Source: Halorussus litoreus (GTDB lineage Archaea; Halobacteriota; Halobacteria; Halobacteriales; Haladaptataceae). From it: a DNA stretch of 64,000 nucleotides. The DNA is taken from the NCBI RefSeq assembly GCF_003382685.1, contig NZ_QLVG01000031.1:1-64000 (forward strand), written 5' to 3'. The notes beneath the pieces were generated by a model. That model was not told the origin of the DNA, made no database searches, and saw only the letters and a list, made by a program, of their open reading frames with translations. Shown here one piece after another: positions 15,607-24,524 of this stretch. Position 1 is the first letter of the stretch, and each line of letters opens with the position of its first letter. The translations under genes and the position numbers were made by a program.

Positions 15607-17073
15607 ATGGACGCTGACATCGCGATTCACGACGCATACGTGTTCACGGTCGACGACAGCAATCGACTCTACGAACGAGGAACGGTACTCATCGAGGATG
15701 GTCGCATCACCGAGGTGCGAGCGTCTCGGGACGACGATGCGGACATCACGGCCGACCGCATTATCGACGGTGAGGGCAAGCTCGTGATGCCGGGGCTGGT
15801 CAACGCTCACACCCACCTCGAACTGACGCCGCTCATCGGCGCGTTCAGCGACCTCGACCTGATGGAGATGATGAGCGGGATGACCGCTATTTTCGGGCAC
15901 ATCGCCGAGGGCGAATACGGCTACCTCACCGAGGCGGGGTACGAACTCGCCGCGCTCAACTTCCTCGCCGGCGGCGTCACCACCGTCAACTCGATGGACG
16001 TTCGCCCGAGCTCAGGCGCAGAGACGTTCGGCGAGGCGGGCCTCCGCGGGTTCTTCGGGATGGCACTCTCCGACCTCTTCTGGGACGTGCCTGTCGATGA
16101 GCAGTTCGAACGCGCCCGTGGATTCATCGACGAGTACCACGACACCTACGACGGCCGCATCCGGGCGACGATCAACCCCCACGACGACTGGTCGTGTACC
16201 CGCGAGATGTGGGAGCGAACCGCCGACCTCGCCACCGAGTACCCCGATATGCTCGTCCACACGCACCTGCTCGAACTCGGAGCGAGTAACACGATGGCGC
16301 GGTCGAATGGCGCCGCGGACTCGCTCGACCTCCTCGACGACGTCGGCCTCCTCGACGACCGGTTGGTGGCCGCCCACTTCCGCCTCGCCGACGACGAGGA
16401 CATCCAGCGGACTGCCGACGCGGACGCGTCGGTCGCGCACTGTCCGTCCATCTTCTGCTACTGGAACACGGACGGCGACGTACAGTGGACGCCCGTACCG
16501 GAACTCCGAGAGGCAGGCGTCGACGTCGGCCTCGGAATCGACGACCACTACTGGCACGACTCCTACAACCTGTTCGGCGAGGCGCGACAGGCACGGCTCG
16601 CGGCCAATCTCAAGCGGTCGACCGGTCAGTACGACTCGATGGAGTTGGTGCGGATGCTCACTATTGAGGGCGCAGAAGCCCTCGGTGTTGGCGACGAGAT
16701 CGGCAGCATCGAGTCCGGCAAGCGGGCCGATGTCATCTTGCTCGACGTCGAGAAGCCCAAGTTCACACCCCTGACCAATATCCCGGCGCATGTCGCCAAC
16801 AACGCGGCGCCGAGCGATGTGGAGACAGTCATCGTCGACGGCGACGTGCTGATGGAGGATGGCGAGATCGAGACGATGGATGCCGACGATGTGCGCGAGC
16901 GGGCCGAATCCGCGGTCGACCGCTTCGCGTCGGAGACCGACTGGGAAGTCGGAATCGGTGGAAGTGAGCCGCCGAGCAATATTGATGTCGCTCGCGACCT
17001 GCCAAAGCGTGGCCCCGCCCAGTTGCTCGGGCGGCTTGCCTTCCAGTCGGTCAAGGACAAATACCTGTTCTAA
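15607..17073 (+). CDS. metal-dependent amidohydrolase (cytosine deaminase / chlorohydrolase-like)
   Basis: Enzyme of 488 aa of the amidohydrolase superfamily. The N-terminal beta domain leads to MPGLVNAHTHLELT with metal ligands His68/His70. A HTHLLE motif, later AHFRLADDEDI (His), and GLGIDDHYW with the metal/catalytic Asp follow, then the C-terminal SGKRADVILLDVE typical of deaminases such as TrzA/AtzA, guanine deaminase or SsnA. It presumably hydrolyses a C-N or C-Cl bond in a heterocycle or acts as a deaminase; the substrate is not readable. Last gene of the CDF run, so its metal may come from the same pool the exporter controls. Confidence 0.88.
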   Translation: MDADIAIHDAYVFTVDDSNRLYERGTVLIEDGRITEVRASRDDDADITADRIIDGEGKLVMPGLVNAHTHLELTPLIGAFSDLDLMEMMSGMTAIFGHIAEGEYGYLTEAGYELAALNFLAGGVTTVNSMDVRPSSGAETFGEAGLRGFFGMALSDLFWDVPVDEQFERARGFIDEYHDTYDGRIRATINPHDDWSCTREMWERTADLATEYPDMLVHTHLLELGASNTMARSNGAADSLDLLDDVGLLDDRLVAAHFRLADDEDIQRTADADASVAHCPSIFCYWNTDGDVQWTPVPELREAGVDVGLGIDDHYWHDSYNLFGEARQARLAANLKRSTGQYDSMELVRMLTIEGAEALGVGDEIGSIESGKRADVILLDVEKPKFTPLTNIPAHVANNAAPSDVETVIVDGDVLMEDGEIETMDADDVRERAESAVDRFASETDWEVGIGGSEPPSNIDVARDLPKRGPAQLLGRLAFQSVKDKYLF

Positions 17074-17186
17074 GATAAGTCGGTGGGGTCACCCCGGAAA
17101 CAATCACAACCGATGCACAGATTCTGACATTCGCAACTACAGTCTTCCTCTCGGTTCCGTCGGGCGCCTCGCCATCGTCGGTCTGG

Positions 17187-17232
17187 CGGCCGTTTCCGCC
17201 GGAAAACTGCAGTTTTCCGGCGGAAACGGCCG
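17187..17232. repeat. 46-bp perfect palindrome
   Basis: Two 23-nt halves are exact reverse complements with no loop, centred on CTGCAG (17207-17212). Outside this, TCGTCGG and CCGACGA extend the symmetry imperfectly. It lies between the convergent ends of the amidohydrolase and DHH genes. A long hairpin RNA could terminate both transcripts; a mobile miniature element is another possibility. Confidence 0.9.
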
Positions 17233-17378
17233 TTCTCGCCGACGAGCGCGTCGCTGGCACCGAACTGGTCGAGCCGCACCGCTGTTGGCTGTGTCCCTGA
17301 CTGCTGAGCCTCTGATCGGTACGTCCCGATTGCTGGACTCCAATCGAGAGTCTGAACGCGGCCAAGAACTACGAGAAG

Positions 17379-18890
17379 TCACGCCAACTGCTCGCCCACG
17401 AGTTCATCGGCGAGAGCCACGAATTCCTCCTCGGTACCTGCTGGTACCGTCGCGCCCGCGGCAACGTCGTGACCGCCGCCGTCGCCGCCGACCGCGCGGG
17501 AGGCCTCCCGCATCACCGTCGAGAGGTCGAGGCCGCGTCGCGTGAGCGAGGGCGTCCCGCGCGAGGAGACCTTCACCTCCGCCGCTTCGTCGCCCTCGTC
17601 GCCGTCGATGTCCTCGTCTCCGTTGCTATCGTCGGTCTTCTCGGCGAACGCGAGGATGGGCGTCCCGCGGTCGACGCCGTCCGCACCCATCGCCATGCCG
17701 GCGACGATGCCGACGATGGTCTCTCGGATGCGGTCGCCGGCGTGGAACCACTGGACGTGCTCTTCCTTCGTGACGCCCTCGGATTCGACCATCTCGATGC
17801 CCTGCGAGAGATTTCGGCGGTGGTTCTGGAGCAGTTCTCTGGCGCGGTCGAGCGCCTCCCCGCGGTCGCCGAGACAGACGGCGAGGCCGACGTCGGCGCG
17901 CTCGTAGCGCGCGGTGGCGTTCAGCAGGGTGGAGAACTCGCTCACGTCCCGAAGCTCGGTCCCCTCGATCTCGTCGGCGAGCACGTAGGTCGTCCCGAAC
18001 AGGCTGTCGATGCGGTCGGCCCTGACCTTCTTCTCGATGGCTCGCTGGGCGAGTGCCTCGAACACCGTCTGGCGCTCGTCGTCGGTCAGGTCGACCCAGC
18101 ACCGCCACTCGCCCTCGTCCTTGAGCTCCACGTCGAGGCCGTCGAGGAACCGGAGCGCGCCGTTCTCGTCGTTCGTGATCCCGGGGATGTCGACGTCGCT
18201 GGAGTACTCCAGCAGCTTGTGGAGCGGTCGAGTCTGGGTGCCGTACAGCGCGAGATCGACCGTCTCCTCGATCGCGCCCGCCGCGACGCCCTCGTCGACG
18301 ATGGACTGGTTCGCGCCGACGAGTTCCCCGTCGGTGGTCTGCATGTCGCCGACCGCGCCGACCACCGCGAGCGCCGCGAGGTCGCGGTTGTCTCCCTTTT
18401 CTGGTTCGAGTGCGCGCGCGAGGACGTACGCCGCGCCCGCGCCCGAGAGTTCCGAGGAGCCGTCGATGCCCTCCAGCAGCGGGTTGAGGTGGAACTGGGT
18501 GTCGGCGTAGCCGTCCACTTCCCGGACGACGGCCGGGTCGCAGTCCTCGGGGTCGGCCGGCTGGTGGTGGTCGGCCACGACCGGCGTGAAGTCGCCCGCG
18601 GCCGCGTGCCGGCTGATAATGTCGAGCTGGCCGCTCCCGAAGTCGGTGAACAGCACCGTGTCGTACTCGCCGGCGGCGATGGCGGCGACCTCCTCGGCGT
18701 CGAGCTGCTTGCTGAACACCGTCTCGAAGGGGATGCCCGCGCGTTCGAGCGCCTGGGAGGCGATTCCCGCGCTCGTCAACCCGTCGGCGTCGATGTGCGA
18801 GGCGAGCAGCACCGCCTCGGCCTCGCGGAGTCGGTCGGCGCACGTCGCAGCGCGCTCTGCGAGGTCGGGGACCGGACCAGCGGAAGCCAT
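17379..18890 (-). CDS. DHH/DHHA1-family (RecJ/GAN-like) phosphoesterase
   Basis: Protein of 503 aa. Residues about 27-120 hold DHH motifs: LLASHIDADGLTSAG (motif I), TVLFTDFGSGQ (motif II) and VVADHHQPADP (motif III, DHH). The C-terminal DHHA1 domain ends with GGDGGGHDVAAGATVP, the GGGH nucleic-acid-binding motif. Archaeal homologues include GAN, which binds the replicative GINS complex, and RecJ-like single-strand exonucleases. Expected role: 5'-3' exonuclease in replication or repair, needing Mn2+/Mg2+. Full length for the family. Confidence 0.88.
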   Translation of the reverse strand: MASAGPVPDLAERAATCADRLREAEAVLLASHIDADGLTSAGIASQALERAGIPFETVFSKQLDAEEVAAIAAGEYDTVLFTDFGSGQLDIISRHAAAGDFTPVVADHHQPADPEDCDPAVVREVDGYADTQFHLNPLLEGIDGSSELSGAGAAYVLARALEPEKGDNRDLAALAVVGAVGDMQTTDGELVGANQSIVDEGVAAGAIEETVDLALYGTQTRPLHKLLEYSSDVDIPGITNDENGALRFLDGLDVELKDEGEWRCWVDLTDDERQTVFEALAQRAIEKKVRADRIDSLFGTTYVLADEIEGTELRDVSEFSTLLNATARYERADVGLAVCLGDRGEALDRARELLQNHRRNLSQGIEMVESEGVTKEEHVQWFHAGDRIRETIVGIVAGMAMGADGVDRGTPILAFAEKTDDSNGDEDIDGDEGDEAAEVKVSSRGTPSLTRRGLDLSTVMREASRAVGGDGGGHDVAAGATVPAGTEEEFVALADELVGEQLA

Positions 18891-19243
18891 TCGGGCAGGG
18901 GTTAGTCGTTATCGTTTATAAACCTCTGTACTCGGCGGTTGGACGCAAGGTGGTCGTCGTTCGTCGAGCAGCCGACTGCTGTCGCGTGGTGGAATATTGC
19001 TCTAGCACGTGCTGGTTTGTCCGTTTATCCTGCGTACGCTTGCCTTTCTTGCCACCCGGCGCGTGCTGGCGCGGCGTCTCGGCGAGCGTCGCGAGCCGAG
19101 GCTCGTGGGAACTGTGCTCCCACGGCGCATTCATGCGCCGCGCGCATTGCTCGCGCGCGCCGAGCCTAAAATAGAGATAGCTCGTGCTGTAGATAACGGG
19201 ACCTCACCCCCGAGCCTTGAGAAAACCGTCTCTACCCTCTGAA
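18891..19243. repeat. 353-bp intergenic region with a cluster of four hairpins
   Basis: No supported gene. From 19092 to about 19158, four inverted repeats follow each other: CGAGC/GCTCG (19092-19105), CGTGGGA/TCCCACG (19104-19124), GGCGCAT/ATGCGCC (19124-19139) and GCGCG/CGCGC (about 19140-19156). The region separates the DHH gene's promoter from the hemD 3' end. It looks like a structured RNA end or a repetitive extragenic palindrome. Confidence 0.6.
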
Positions 19244-20002
19244 TCACTCGTGATACGTCGGCGCGGCGTCCTCCACCACGGCAGTCGCCAGCTTCTCGAA
19301 GTCCGCAACCGCTGGCACCACGTCCACCGAGATACCCTCGCTCTCGGCCGTCTCGCGGGTCGGCTCGCCGATGGCCCCGACGACCGCCTCGTTCAGCCCC
19401 GCGATGGCGTCCTCGCGGACCCCGCGCTCCTCGGCGGCGTCGAGAAAGTGAGACACCGTCAGCGAGGATGTAAACAGCGCGGCGTCGAGGTCGCCTTCGG
19501 CCGCGAGCGCCGCGGAGTCGCCCGAGCCCTCGGGCCGGGCCAATTGATATAGCACTGTTTCGTTTACGTCCGCGCCCGCCGCCGCGAGCCCCTCGGTGAG
19601 AACCTCGCTCCCGTGGTCGCTCCGGGCGACCTCGACTCGCCTCCCCTCGACCTCGCCTTCGAGCGCTTCGACCAGCCCGGTCGAGGTGAACTCCTCGGGT
19701 ACGATGTCCACGCTGTAGCCCGCCTCGCGGAGCACCTCGGCCGTACTCTCCCCGATGGCGCACACCGTCGCCTCGCCTCCGGAATCGTCGGTGGGCTCCC
19801 AGCCGGCCGCTGCGGCTAACTCGACGCCGGTCTTGCTCGTCAGCACGACGTACTCGCCCTCGCCGGGCGTCTCGCCCGTGGGTCGGACTTCGAGCATCGG
19901 GTCCGCGACAGGGTCGGCACCGAGCGAGGCGAGCAGTTCGATTGCGTCGGCGAGCCGTTCGTCGTCCGGGCGGAAGACGGCCACGCGCACGTCCCTACTC
20001 AT
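19244..20002 (-). CDS. hemD: uroporphyrinogen-III synthase
   Basis: Enzyme of 252 aa that closes and isomerises hydroxymethylbilane to uroporphyrinogen III, the branch point to sirohaem, haem and cobalamin. Two similar alpha/beta domains are visible. Family-typical stretches are VVLTSKTGVEL, CAIGESTAEVLREAGY, ALFTSSLTVSHF and GAIGEPTRETAESEG. Its start overlaps the hemC 3' end by 8 nt, so the two are translated together. Sequence conservation in HemD is always low; the context with hemC makes the call firm. Confidence 0.9.
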   Translation of the reverse strand: MSRDVRVAVFRPDDERLADAIELLASLGADPVADPMLEVRPTGETPGEGEYVVLTSKTGVELAAAAGWEPTDDSGGEATVCAIGESTAEVLREAGYSVDIVPEEFTSTGLVEALEGEVEGRRVEVARSDHGSEVLTEGLAAAGADVNETVLYQLARPEGSGDSAALAAEGDLDAALFTSSLTVSHFLDAAEERGVREDAIAGLNEAVVGAIGEPTRETAESEGISVDVVPAVADFEKLATAVVEDAAPTYHE

Positions 20003-21155
20003 CGCGGTCGCCCTCCTCGTCCTCCCGTTTGCCCTCCGTAGGCGGCTCGTCGGCCGTCGCGGCCGCGATGAGGTCGGCCGCGCCGCGATCGGCCAGATCC
20101 GCGGCGAACGACTTCGCGGCTGCGGCGTGGTTCTCGACCGGCAGATCCCGGCTGGCCTCGACGATTTCTGTGCCGTCCTGTGAGAACACCTGCACGTCGA
20201 CGTGGACGTTCTCCCCTTGGATCAGCGCGTGCGCGCCGATGGGCGCGACGCAGCCGCCGCCCAGTTCCGCGAGGATGGTTCGCTCGACCGTGGTCTCGAC
20301 CCGCGTTCTGGGGTGGTCGAGCACCGCGTGGAGGTCCTCGGCCGTGCCGCCGTCGAGCGCGGTCACCGCGAGCGCTCCCTGTCCCGGCGCGGGCACGAAC
20401 TCGCTGGCGGGCAGTTCGGCGTAGTCGAGGTGGTGGGCCAGTCCGCTACGTTCGAGCCCCGCCTGCGCGAGGACGATGGCGTCGAACTCGGTGTCGACCT
20501 CGCGTTCGAGCGCGCGGCGTTCGACCTCCGCGAGGTCGCTGAACCACTCCTCGACGGTCCGGTCGAACCTCCCTTCGTACTCCTTCTTGTGGCCCTTTTG
20601 GGCCATCGCCTTGTCGGACTGCTTCTCCTTCTTGGCCTCGGTGCGCTCCTCGTGCTCGCGCTGGAGCGCGGGCGCGAGCAGCTTCTCGGCGCGAGTGTCG
20701 ACGTTCCCCCGCAGGGGCTCGACGGTCAGGTCCGGCCGGTGGTGGAGCAGTTGGGCCTGCCGCCGCAGACTGGCCGTCCCCACCGTCGCGCCCTCCGGCA
20801 GGTCGTCGAACTCTGTGCCGTCGGGGGTCACCAGCACGTCGTTGGCGCTGGCGCGCTCGGGGATGGCCGCGACGACGAGTTCGTCCGGCCCTTCGGTCGG
20901 CATGTCCTTCATCGAGTGGACCGCGCCGTCGAGCTCCCCGTCCAGCACCTTCTCGTCGAGGCTCCGGACGAACGCCCCGGTCTTGCCGAGCCGGTGGATG
21001 AGTTCGTCCCGGATCTCGTCGCCCGTCGTCTCGACCTCCACGAGTTCGACCGCGCACCGCCGGTCCTCCAGCGCGGCCTTCACTTCGGCCGCCTGCCGGA
21101 GCGCCAGATCCGAACCTCGGGTGGCGAGCCGCATCTCCGTGCCTCGTTTGCTCAT
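19995..21155 (-). CDS. hemC: hydroxymethylbilane synthase (porphobilinogen deaminase)
   Basis: Enzyme of 386 aa that polymerises four porphobilinogens. Motifs: LATRGSDLALRQA, GAFVRSLDEKVLDGELDGAVH, SMKDMPTE, TASLRRQAQLL, LRGNVDTR and the dipyrromethane cofactor cysteine in ELGGGCVAPIGAH (Cys302). A highly charged insertion of about 40 residues (about 165-205, KKEKQSDKAMAQKGHKKEY) interrupts the usual core and makes it longer than bacterial HemC. I chose ATG 21155 (MSKRGTEMRLATRG). It overlaps hemD. Confidence 0.93.
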   Translation of the reverse strand: MSKRGTEMRLATRGSDLALRQAAEVKAALEDRRCAVELVEVETTGDEIRDELIHRLGKTGAFVRSLDEKVLDGELDGAVHSMKDMPTEGPDELVVAAIPERASANDVLVTPDGTEFDDLPEGATVGTASLRRQAQLLHHRPDLTVEPLRGNVDTRAEKLLAPALQREHEERTEAKKEKQSDKAMAQKGHKKEYEGRFDRTVEEWFSDLAEVERRALEREVDTEFDAIVLAQAGLERSGLAHHLDYAELPASEFVPAPGQGALAVTALDGGTAEDLHAVLDHPRTRVETTVERTILAELGGGCVAPIGAHALIQGENVHVDVQVFSQDGTEIVEASRDLPVENHAAAAKSFAADLADRGAADLIAAATADEPPTEGKREDEEGDRDE

Positions 21156-21253
21156 GCGTGACGGTCGGCGGCCGAGGTTGAAACACTTGTTCGTTCTCGC
21201 GGGAGGCCAGCGGCCGAGTGGCTTCTCGGGTCGCTCCCGAAGCCGTCTCCCGA

Positions 21254-21712
21254 CTACGGCGTCCCCACGGTCTCGTGTCGCCGACCCAGGTAGTACACCG
21301 CGAACGGCACGTCGACCACGAACCCGGCGATCACCGGCACCGCGGGGCTGAATCCGAGGACGATTGCCGCGACGCCGACCACGAGGAGCATCACGAGTCC
21401 GAGTCCGGCGACGAGCGCGTACTGCTGGGGGTTCGGTGCCCACTTCCCGCTGACCCGGTTCACGTAGTCCGAATCCCGGTACACCGCTATCGGGAAATAC
21501 GCGGTGAGGAAGACGAACGGCGCGCCGAGCGCGACCAGCGAGAGTTCGACGGTGGCCCCGCCGAAGCCGAACGCCTCCCACGTGGCGGCCAGTGCCAGCC
21601 ACGCGAGACTGGCGAGCCACAGTAGAAAGGCGGCGGGGATGGCGGCCACCCAGTACCAGTGGTGCGAGCGGCGGCGTCTCGTCCGCCCGCCGCTCGCTCG
21701 TTCGCTGCTCAT
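21254..21712 (-). CDS. four-TM haloarchaeal membrane protein
   Basis: Membrane protein of 152 aa. A basic N-terminus (RRRRSH) precedes TM1 (WVAAIPAAFLLWLASLAWLA), then TM2 with VFLTAYFPIAVYRD, a polar loop YVNRVSGKWAPNPQQYAL, and TM3/TM4 ending in PFAVYYLGRRH. The loop plus last helices resemble haloarchaeal membrane proteins of unknown function. It lies 98 nt upstream of hemC on the same strand, possibly cotranscribed. Confidence 0.75.
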   Translation of the reverse strand: MSSERASGGRTRRRRSHHWYWVAAIPAAFLLWLASLAWLALAATWEAFGFGGATVELSLVALGAPFVFLTAYFPIAVYRDSDYVNRVSGKWAPNPQQYALVAGLGLVMLLVVGVAAIVLGFSPAVPVIAGFVVDVPFAVYYLGRRHETVGTP

Positions 21713-21809
21713 GGTCCGCTGTTAGGAGCGAAGAACTAAACCGGTGTCGTCACGCACTGTGGAATCCGACCGCGATTCCGTCGGATGGGTTTCAATCGGG
21801 AATCTCCTC

Positions 21810-22370
21810 TCACGGTGCAAAGAACTCCCTGCGAAGCAGTTCGACGTACTGCTCGTCCCACCCTTTCGTCTCCACGTAGTAGGTCAGAGCGGCGTCGATG
21901 TAGTTCCTGTCCAGCACGTCGTGCTCGGCGAGTTCGCACAGGACGTGTGGCGTGGTGAACTGGACGTTCCGGTCGTCGAGAGCGATTCCGACGAAGAGGT
22001 AGTTCGTGTTGTTGAACTCGTCGGTGACGAACAGGTCTGCGTCGAGGTCGTTCGTCAGTCGAATCGCGCGGGATTCGCCCTCGTCAAGCCCGTCTTCGAG
22101 CGGTTCGTCGAGACCGCTCTCGACCTCGTGGACGGTGAGATGATGCGACGCTTTCACGACGGCCTCGGCCGCCGCCGAGAGCAGATCGTCGCTTCCCAAC
22201 GCGTCACTCACCTCGCCGAGCACGTACTCCGGTGTATGTACGTCGTACGTCGAGAGGAACGCCCGGAACGGGTCCCCGCCGGAGGGAGCTTTCGGGCGTC
22301 CATCGACCACAGGGGTCGCGAGATTTAACAGTACGTTGGCGTCGACGACGGCCGTTGCCTGTCGTGCCAT
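21810..22370 (-). CDS. PIN-domain toxin-like nuclease
   Basis: Protein of 186 aa with PIN-fold features: AVVDANVLLNLATP supplies the first acidic residue, EYVLGEVSDAL the Glu, and DEGESRAIRLTNDLDADLFVTDE the late Asp cluster. PIN toxins cleave tRNA, rRNA or mRNA. The start codon abuts the stop of the RHH-like gene just upstream (TAGATG), a standard antitoxin-toxin order. It is inserted between hem genes, which suggests lateral acquisition. Confidence 0.8.
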   Translation of the reverse strand: MARQATAVVDANVLLNLATPVVDGRPKAPSGGDPFRAFLSTYDVHTPEYVLGEVSDALGSDDLLSAAAEAVVKASHHLTVHEVESGLDEPLEDGLDEGESRAIRLTNDLDADLFVTDEFNNTNYLFVGIALDDRNVQFTTPHVLCELAEHDVLDRNYIDAALTYYVETKGWDEQYVELLRREFFAP

Positions 22371-22793
22371 CTATGAGCCGGAACGTTCTTCGTCGGGCTC
22401 CCGGTCGTCGGCCCGCCCGGTGCTGGACTTCTGGCCGTCGGGCGTCCACTCGGAGACGGGTTCGGCGTAGAACTCTTCCTGGGTCGGGAGTTCGCTCCCG
22501 TCCCGCGGTTCGGGGACGTCGCGATCTAACGACTCCCGGAGCATCCGCACACGCATCGCTTCCTCGGTCCCGAGCACCGTCTTCAGCGAGGAGAACTCTA
22601 CGCGGCGGTCATAGTAGGCCTCCCTCAGCTCCTTCTGGAACTGCTCGTCGTCGACAAACTCCTCTATCTCGTCCTGCAATGCCTCGACGAGTAACCGCGT
22701 CCGCGACACGTCGAGCAGGTCGGTCACGATATCGGCCTGCCGCACCAGGGGTTCGGGCGCGTTGAAGTTGACCCGCCGCTTTTCTTCTGGCAT
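22371..22793 (-). CDS. antitoxin-like DNA-binding partner of the PIN protein
   Basis: Protein of 140 aa. The N-terminal RRVNFNAPEPLVRQADIVTDLLDVSRTRLLVEAL pattern (a beta strand then two helices) is ribbon-helix-helix-like; the remainder is acidic and Pro-rich, as expected for a region that wraps a toxin. It abuts the PIN gene. Directly upstream of its ATG (22793) is a 9+9 bp inverted repeat, a likely autoregulatory operator. Confidence 0.75.
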   Translation of the reverse strand: MPEEKRRVNFNAPEPLVRQADIVTDLLDVSRTRLLVEALQDEIEEFVDDEQFQKELREAYYDRRVEFSSLKTVLGTEEAMRVRMLRESLDRDVPEPRDGSELPTQEEFYAEPVSEWTPDGQKSSTGRADDREPDEERSGS

Positions 22794-22798
22794 CGTAA

Positions 22799-22821
22799 CT
22801 ATGTGTACTATCTACACATAG
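22799..22821. promoter_or_regulatory. operator of the toxin-antitoxin operon
   Basis: CTATGTGTA (22799-22807) and TACACATAG (22813-22821) are perfect inverted 9-mers with a 5-bp spacer, 6 bp ahead of the antitoxin start. Position and symmetry fit binding of an RHH dimer pair that represses its own promoter. Confidence 0.75.
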
Positions 22822-22934
22822 ATAAGTCCGGCGCTCACTGGCGTGCGCGTCGGCCGTCACAACTGTCGCGTGAGACTCACGCATTAGTCGGTGCGTCAAA
22901 CCAAACGGGAGGGTTCCCTACCTGCTCCCGTTCG

Positions 22935-24275
22935 TCACAGCGCCTCCTCGTACGCCTCCAGCGTCTCTTCGACGTCCTCCTCGGTGTGGGCGTAGCTCAG
23001 GAACTGCGACTCGTACTGGTTCGCGGTGAGGAACACGCCCCGGTCGCGCATCGCGGGCCAGAACAGCCGCTCCCAGCGCTCGGTCTCGGCGGCATCCACG
23101 TCGGACTTGTTCTTCGGGCAGTAGTCGAACCGCGGGCAGTCGGGGTTCTGCCGGCAACCGGCCTCGCACTGGCCGTCGAGGTCTCGCGGCCCCTCGCGCG
23201 TGAACACGACCTTGAACATGCTGTCGTAGCCCGTGACCGTGTACTCCGGTGCGCGGTCTTCGAGAACGTCGGTGAGCCCCGAGCGCAACTGATCGCCGAG
23301 GTCGGCGAGGTAATCGTACACGTCGTTCTCGGCGGCGTAGCGCAGCATCTCCAGCCCGGCGGTCAGCGACAGCGGGTGGCCCGAGTAGGTGCCGGCCTCG
23401 AACACGTCGCCCGTGGGCGTGAGCGACTCCATGATCGTCGCGGGGCCGCCGACCGCACCGACCGGGAAGCCGCCGCCGACGACCTTCGCGAAGGTGGTGA
23501 GGTCGGGCGTGACGCCGAACTTGCCCTGGGCGCACTGGAGGCCGCCGACGCGGAAGCCGGTCATCACCTCGTCGAATATCAGGAGTGCGCCGTGGTCGTC
23601 GGTGATCTCCCGGAGCGCGTCGAGGTAGCCCTCCACCGGCCCGACCGACGCGCAGTTGCCGAGGATGGGCTCGGTCATGACGGCCGCGATCTCGTCGCCG
23701 CGCTCCTCGAACACCTCGCGAACGGCCTGCTCGTCGTTGAACGGGACGGTGATGGTCTCGCGGGCGAACGCCTCCGGAATTCCGTCCGAACTGGGCGAGC
23801 CCACGCCGCCGGACTTGCCCTCCACGAGCGTCGACTCCTGCGCGCCGTGGTAGCCGCCCTGCATCACGACGATCTTGTCCCGGCCGGTGTAGCCGCGGGC
23901 CAATCTGACTGCGGCCGTTGTCGCCTCGGTGCCGCTGTTGACGAACCGCACCATCTCGACGCTGGCGACGTGGCGCGCGATGAACTCCGCGAGTTCGACC
24001 TCGACCTCGGTCGGCGCGCCGTACATCGGGCCGTCGGCCAGCCGGGACTGGACGCGCGACTCGACCTCTTGGGGGAGGTCGTGACCGAGCAGCAGCGGGC
24101 CATACCCCATCGCGTAGTCGAGGTACTTGTTGCCGTCGGCGTCGACGACGTGCGCGCCGTCGCCGCGCTCGACGAAGAACGGGTAGGGTCGGACCGCCCG
24201 GACCGGCGAGTTGACGCCGCCGGGCAGCACCGACAGCGCGCGGTCGTAGAGCTCTCGGGAGTTCGCGTCGTGCAT
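22935..24275 (-). CDS. hemL: glutamate-1-semialdehyde 2,1-aminomutase
   Basis: PLP enzyme of 446 aa that forms 5-aminolevulinate in the C5 pathway. It has [11 protein letters not shown] at the N-terminus, [28 protein letters not shown] and [14 protein letters not shown] with the PLP lysine. Near the C-terminus (about residues 355-385) sits an insertion with four cysteines in a C-x3-C-x5-C-x6-C pattern (CEAGC, NPDC, DYC) that standard HemL lacks. It belongs with hemB, hemC and hemD in this neighbourhood. Confidence 0.93.
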   Translation of the reverse strand: MHDANSRELYDRALSVLPGGVNSPVRAVRPYPFFVERGDGAHVVDADGNKYLDYAMGYGPLLLGHDLPQEVESRVQSRLADGPMYGAPTEVEVELAEFIARHVASVEMVRFVNSGTEATTAAVRLARGYTGRDKIVVMQGGYHGAQESTLVEGKSGGVGSPSSDGIPEAFARETITVPFNDEQAVREVFEERGDEIAAVMTEPILGNCASVGPVEGYLDALREITDDHGALLIFDEVMTGFRVGGLQCAQGKFGVTPDLTTFAKVVGGGFPVGAVGGPATIMESLTPTGDVFEAGTYSGHPLSLTAGLEMLRYAAENDVYDYLADLGDQLRSGLTDVLEDRAPEYTVTGYDSMFKVVFTREGPRDLDGQCEAGCRQNPDCPRFDYCPKNKSDVDAAETERWERLFWPAMRDRGVFLTANQYESQFLSYAHTEEDVEETLEAYEEAL

Positions 24276-24317
24276 GTCAGAGGGTTTCGGTTCCTGCGTG
24301 AAGTCGATTTCTGTCTG

Positions 24318-24452
<135 letters not shown>

Positions 24453-24524
24453 CCGGTTTCCAGTCCGAGGGGCCTCGCTACTGCCGAGTTCACGACCGCT
24501 GGCCAGTGCACGACTGCTGGCGGT

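Noticed and set aside
17051-17365. 104-codon minus-strand gene across the palindrome
   Set aside because: The palindrome creates a repeated Arg/Phe pattern; no domain and it is intergenic between convergent genes.
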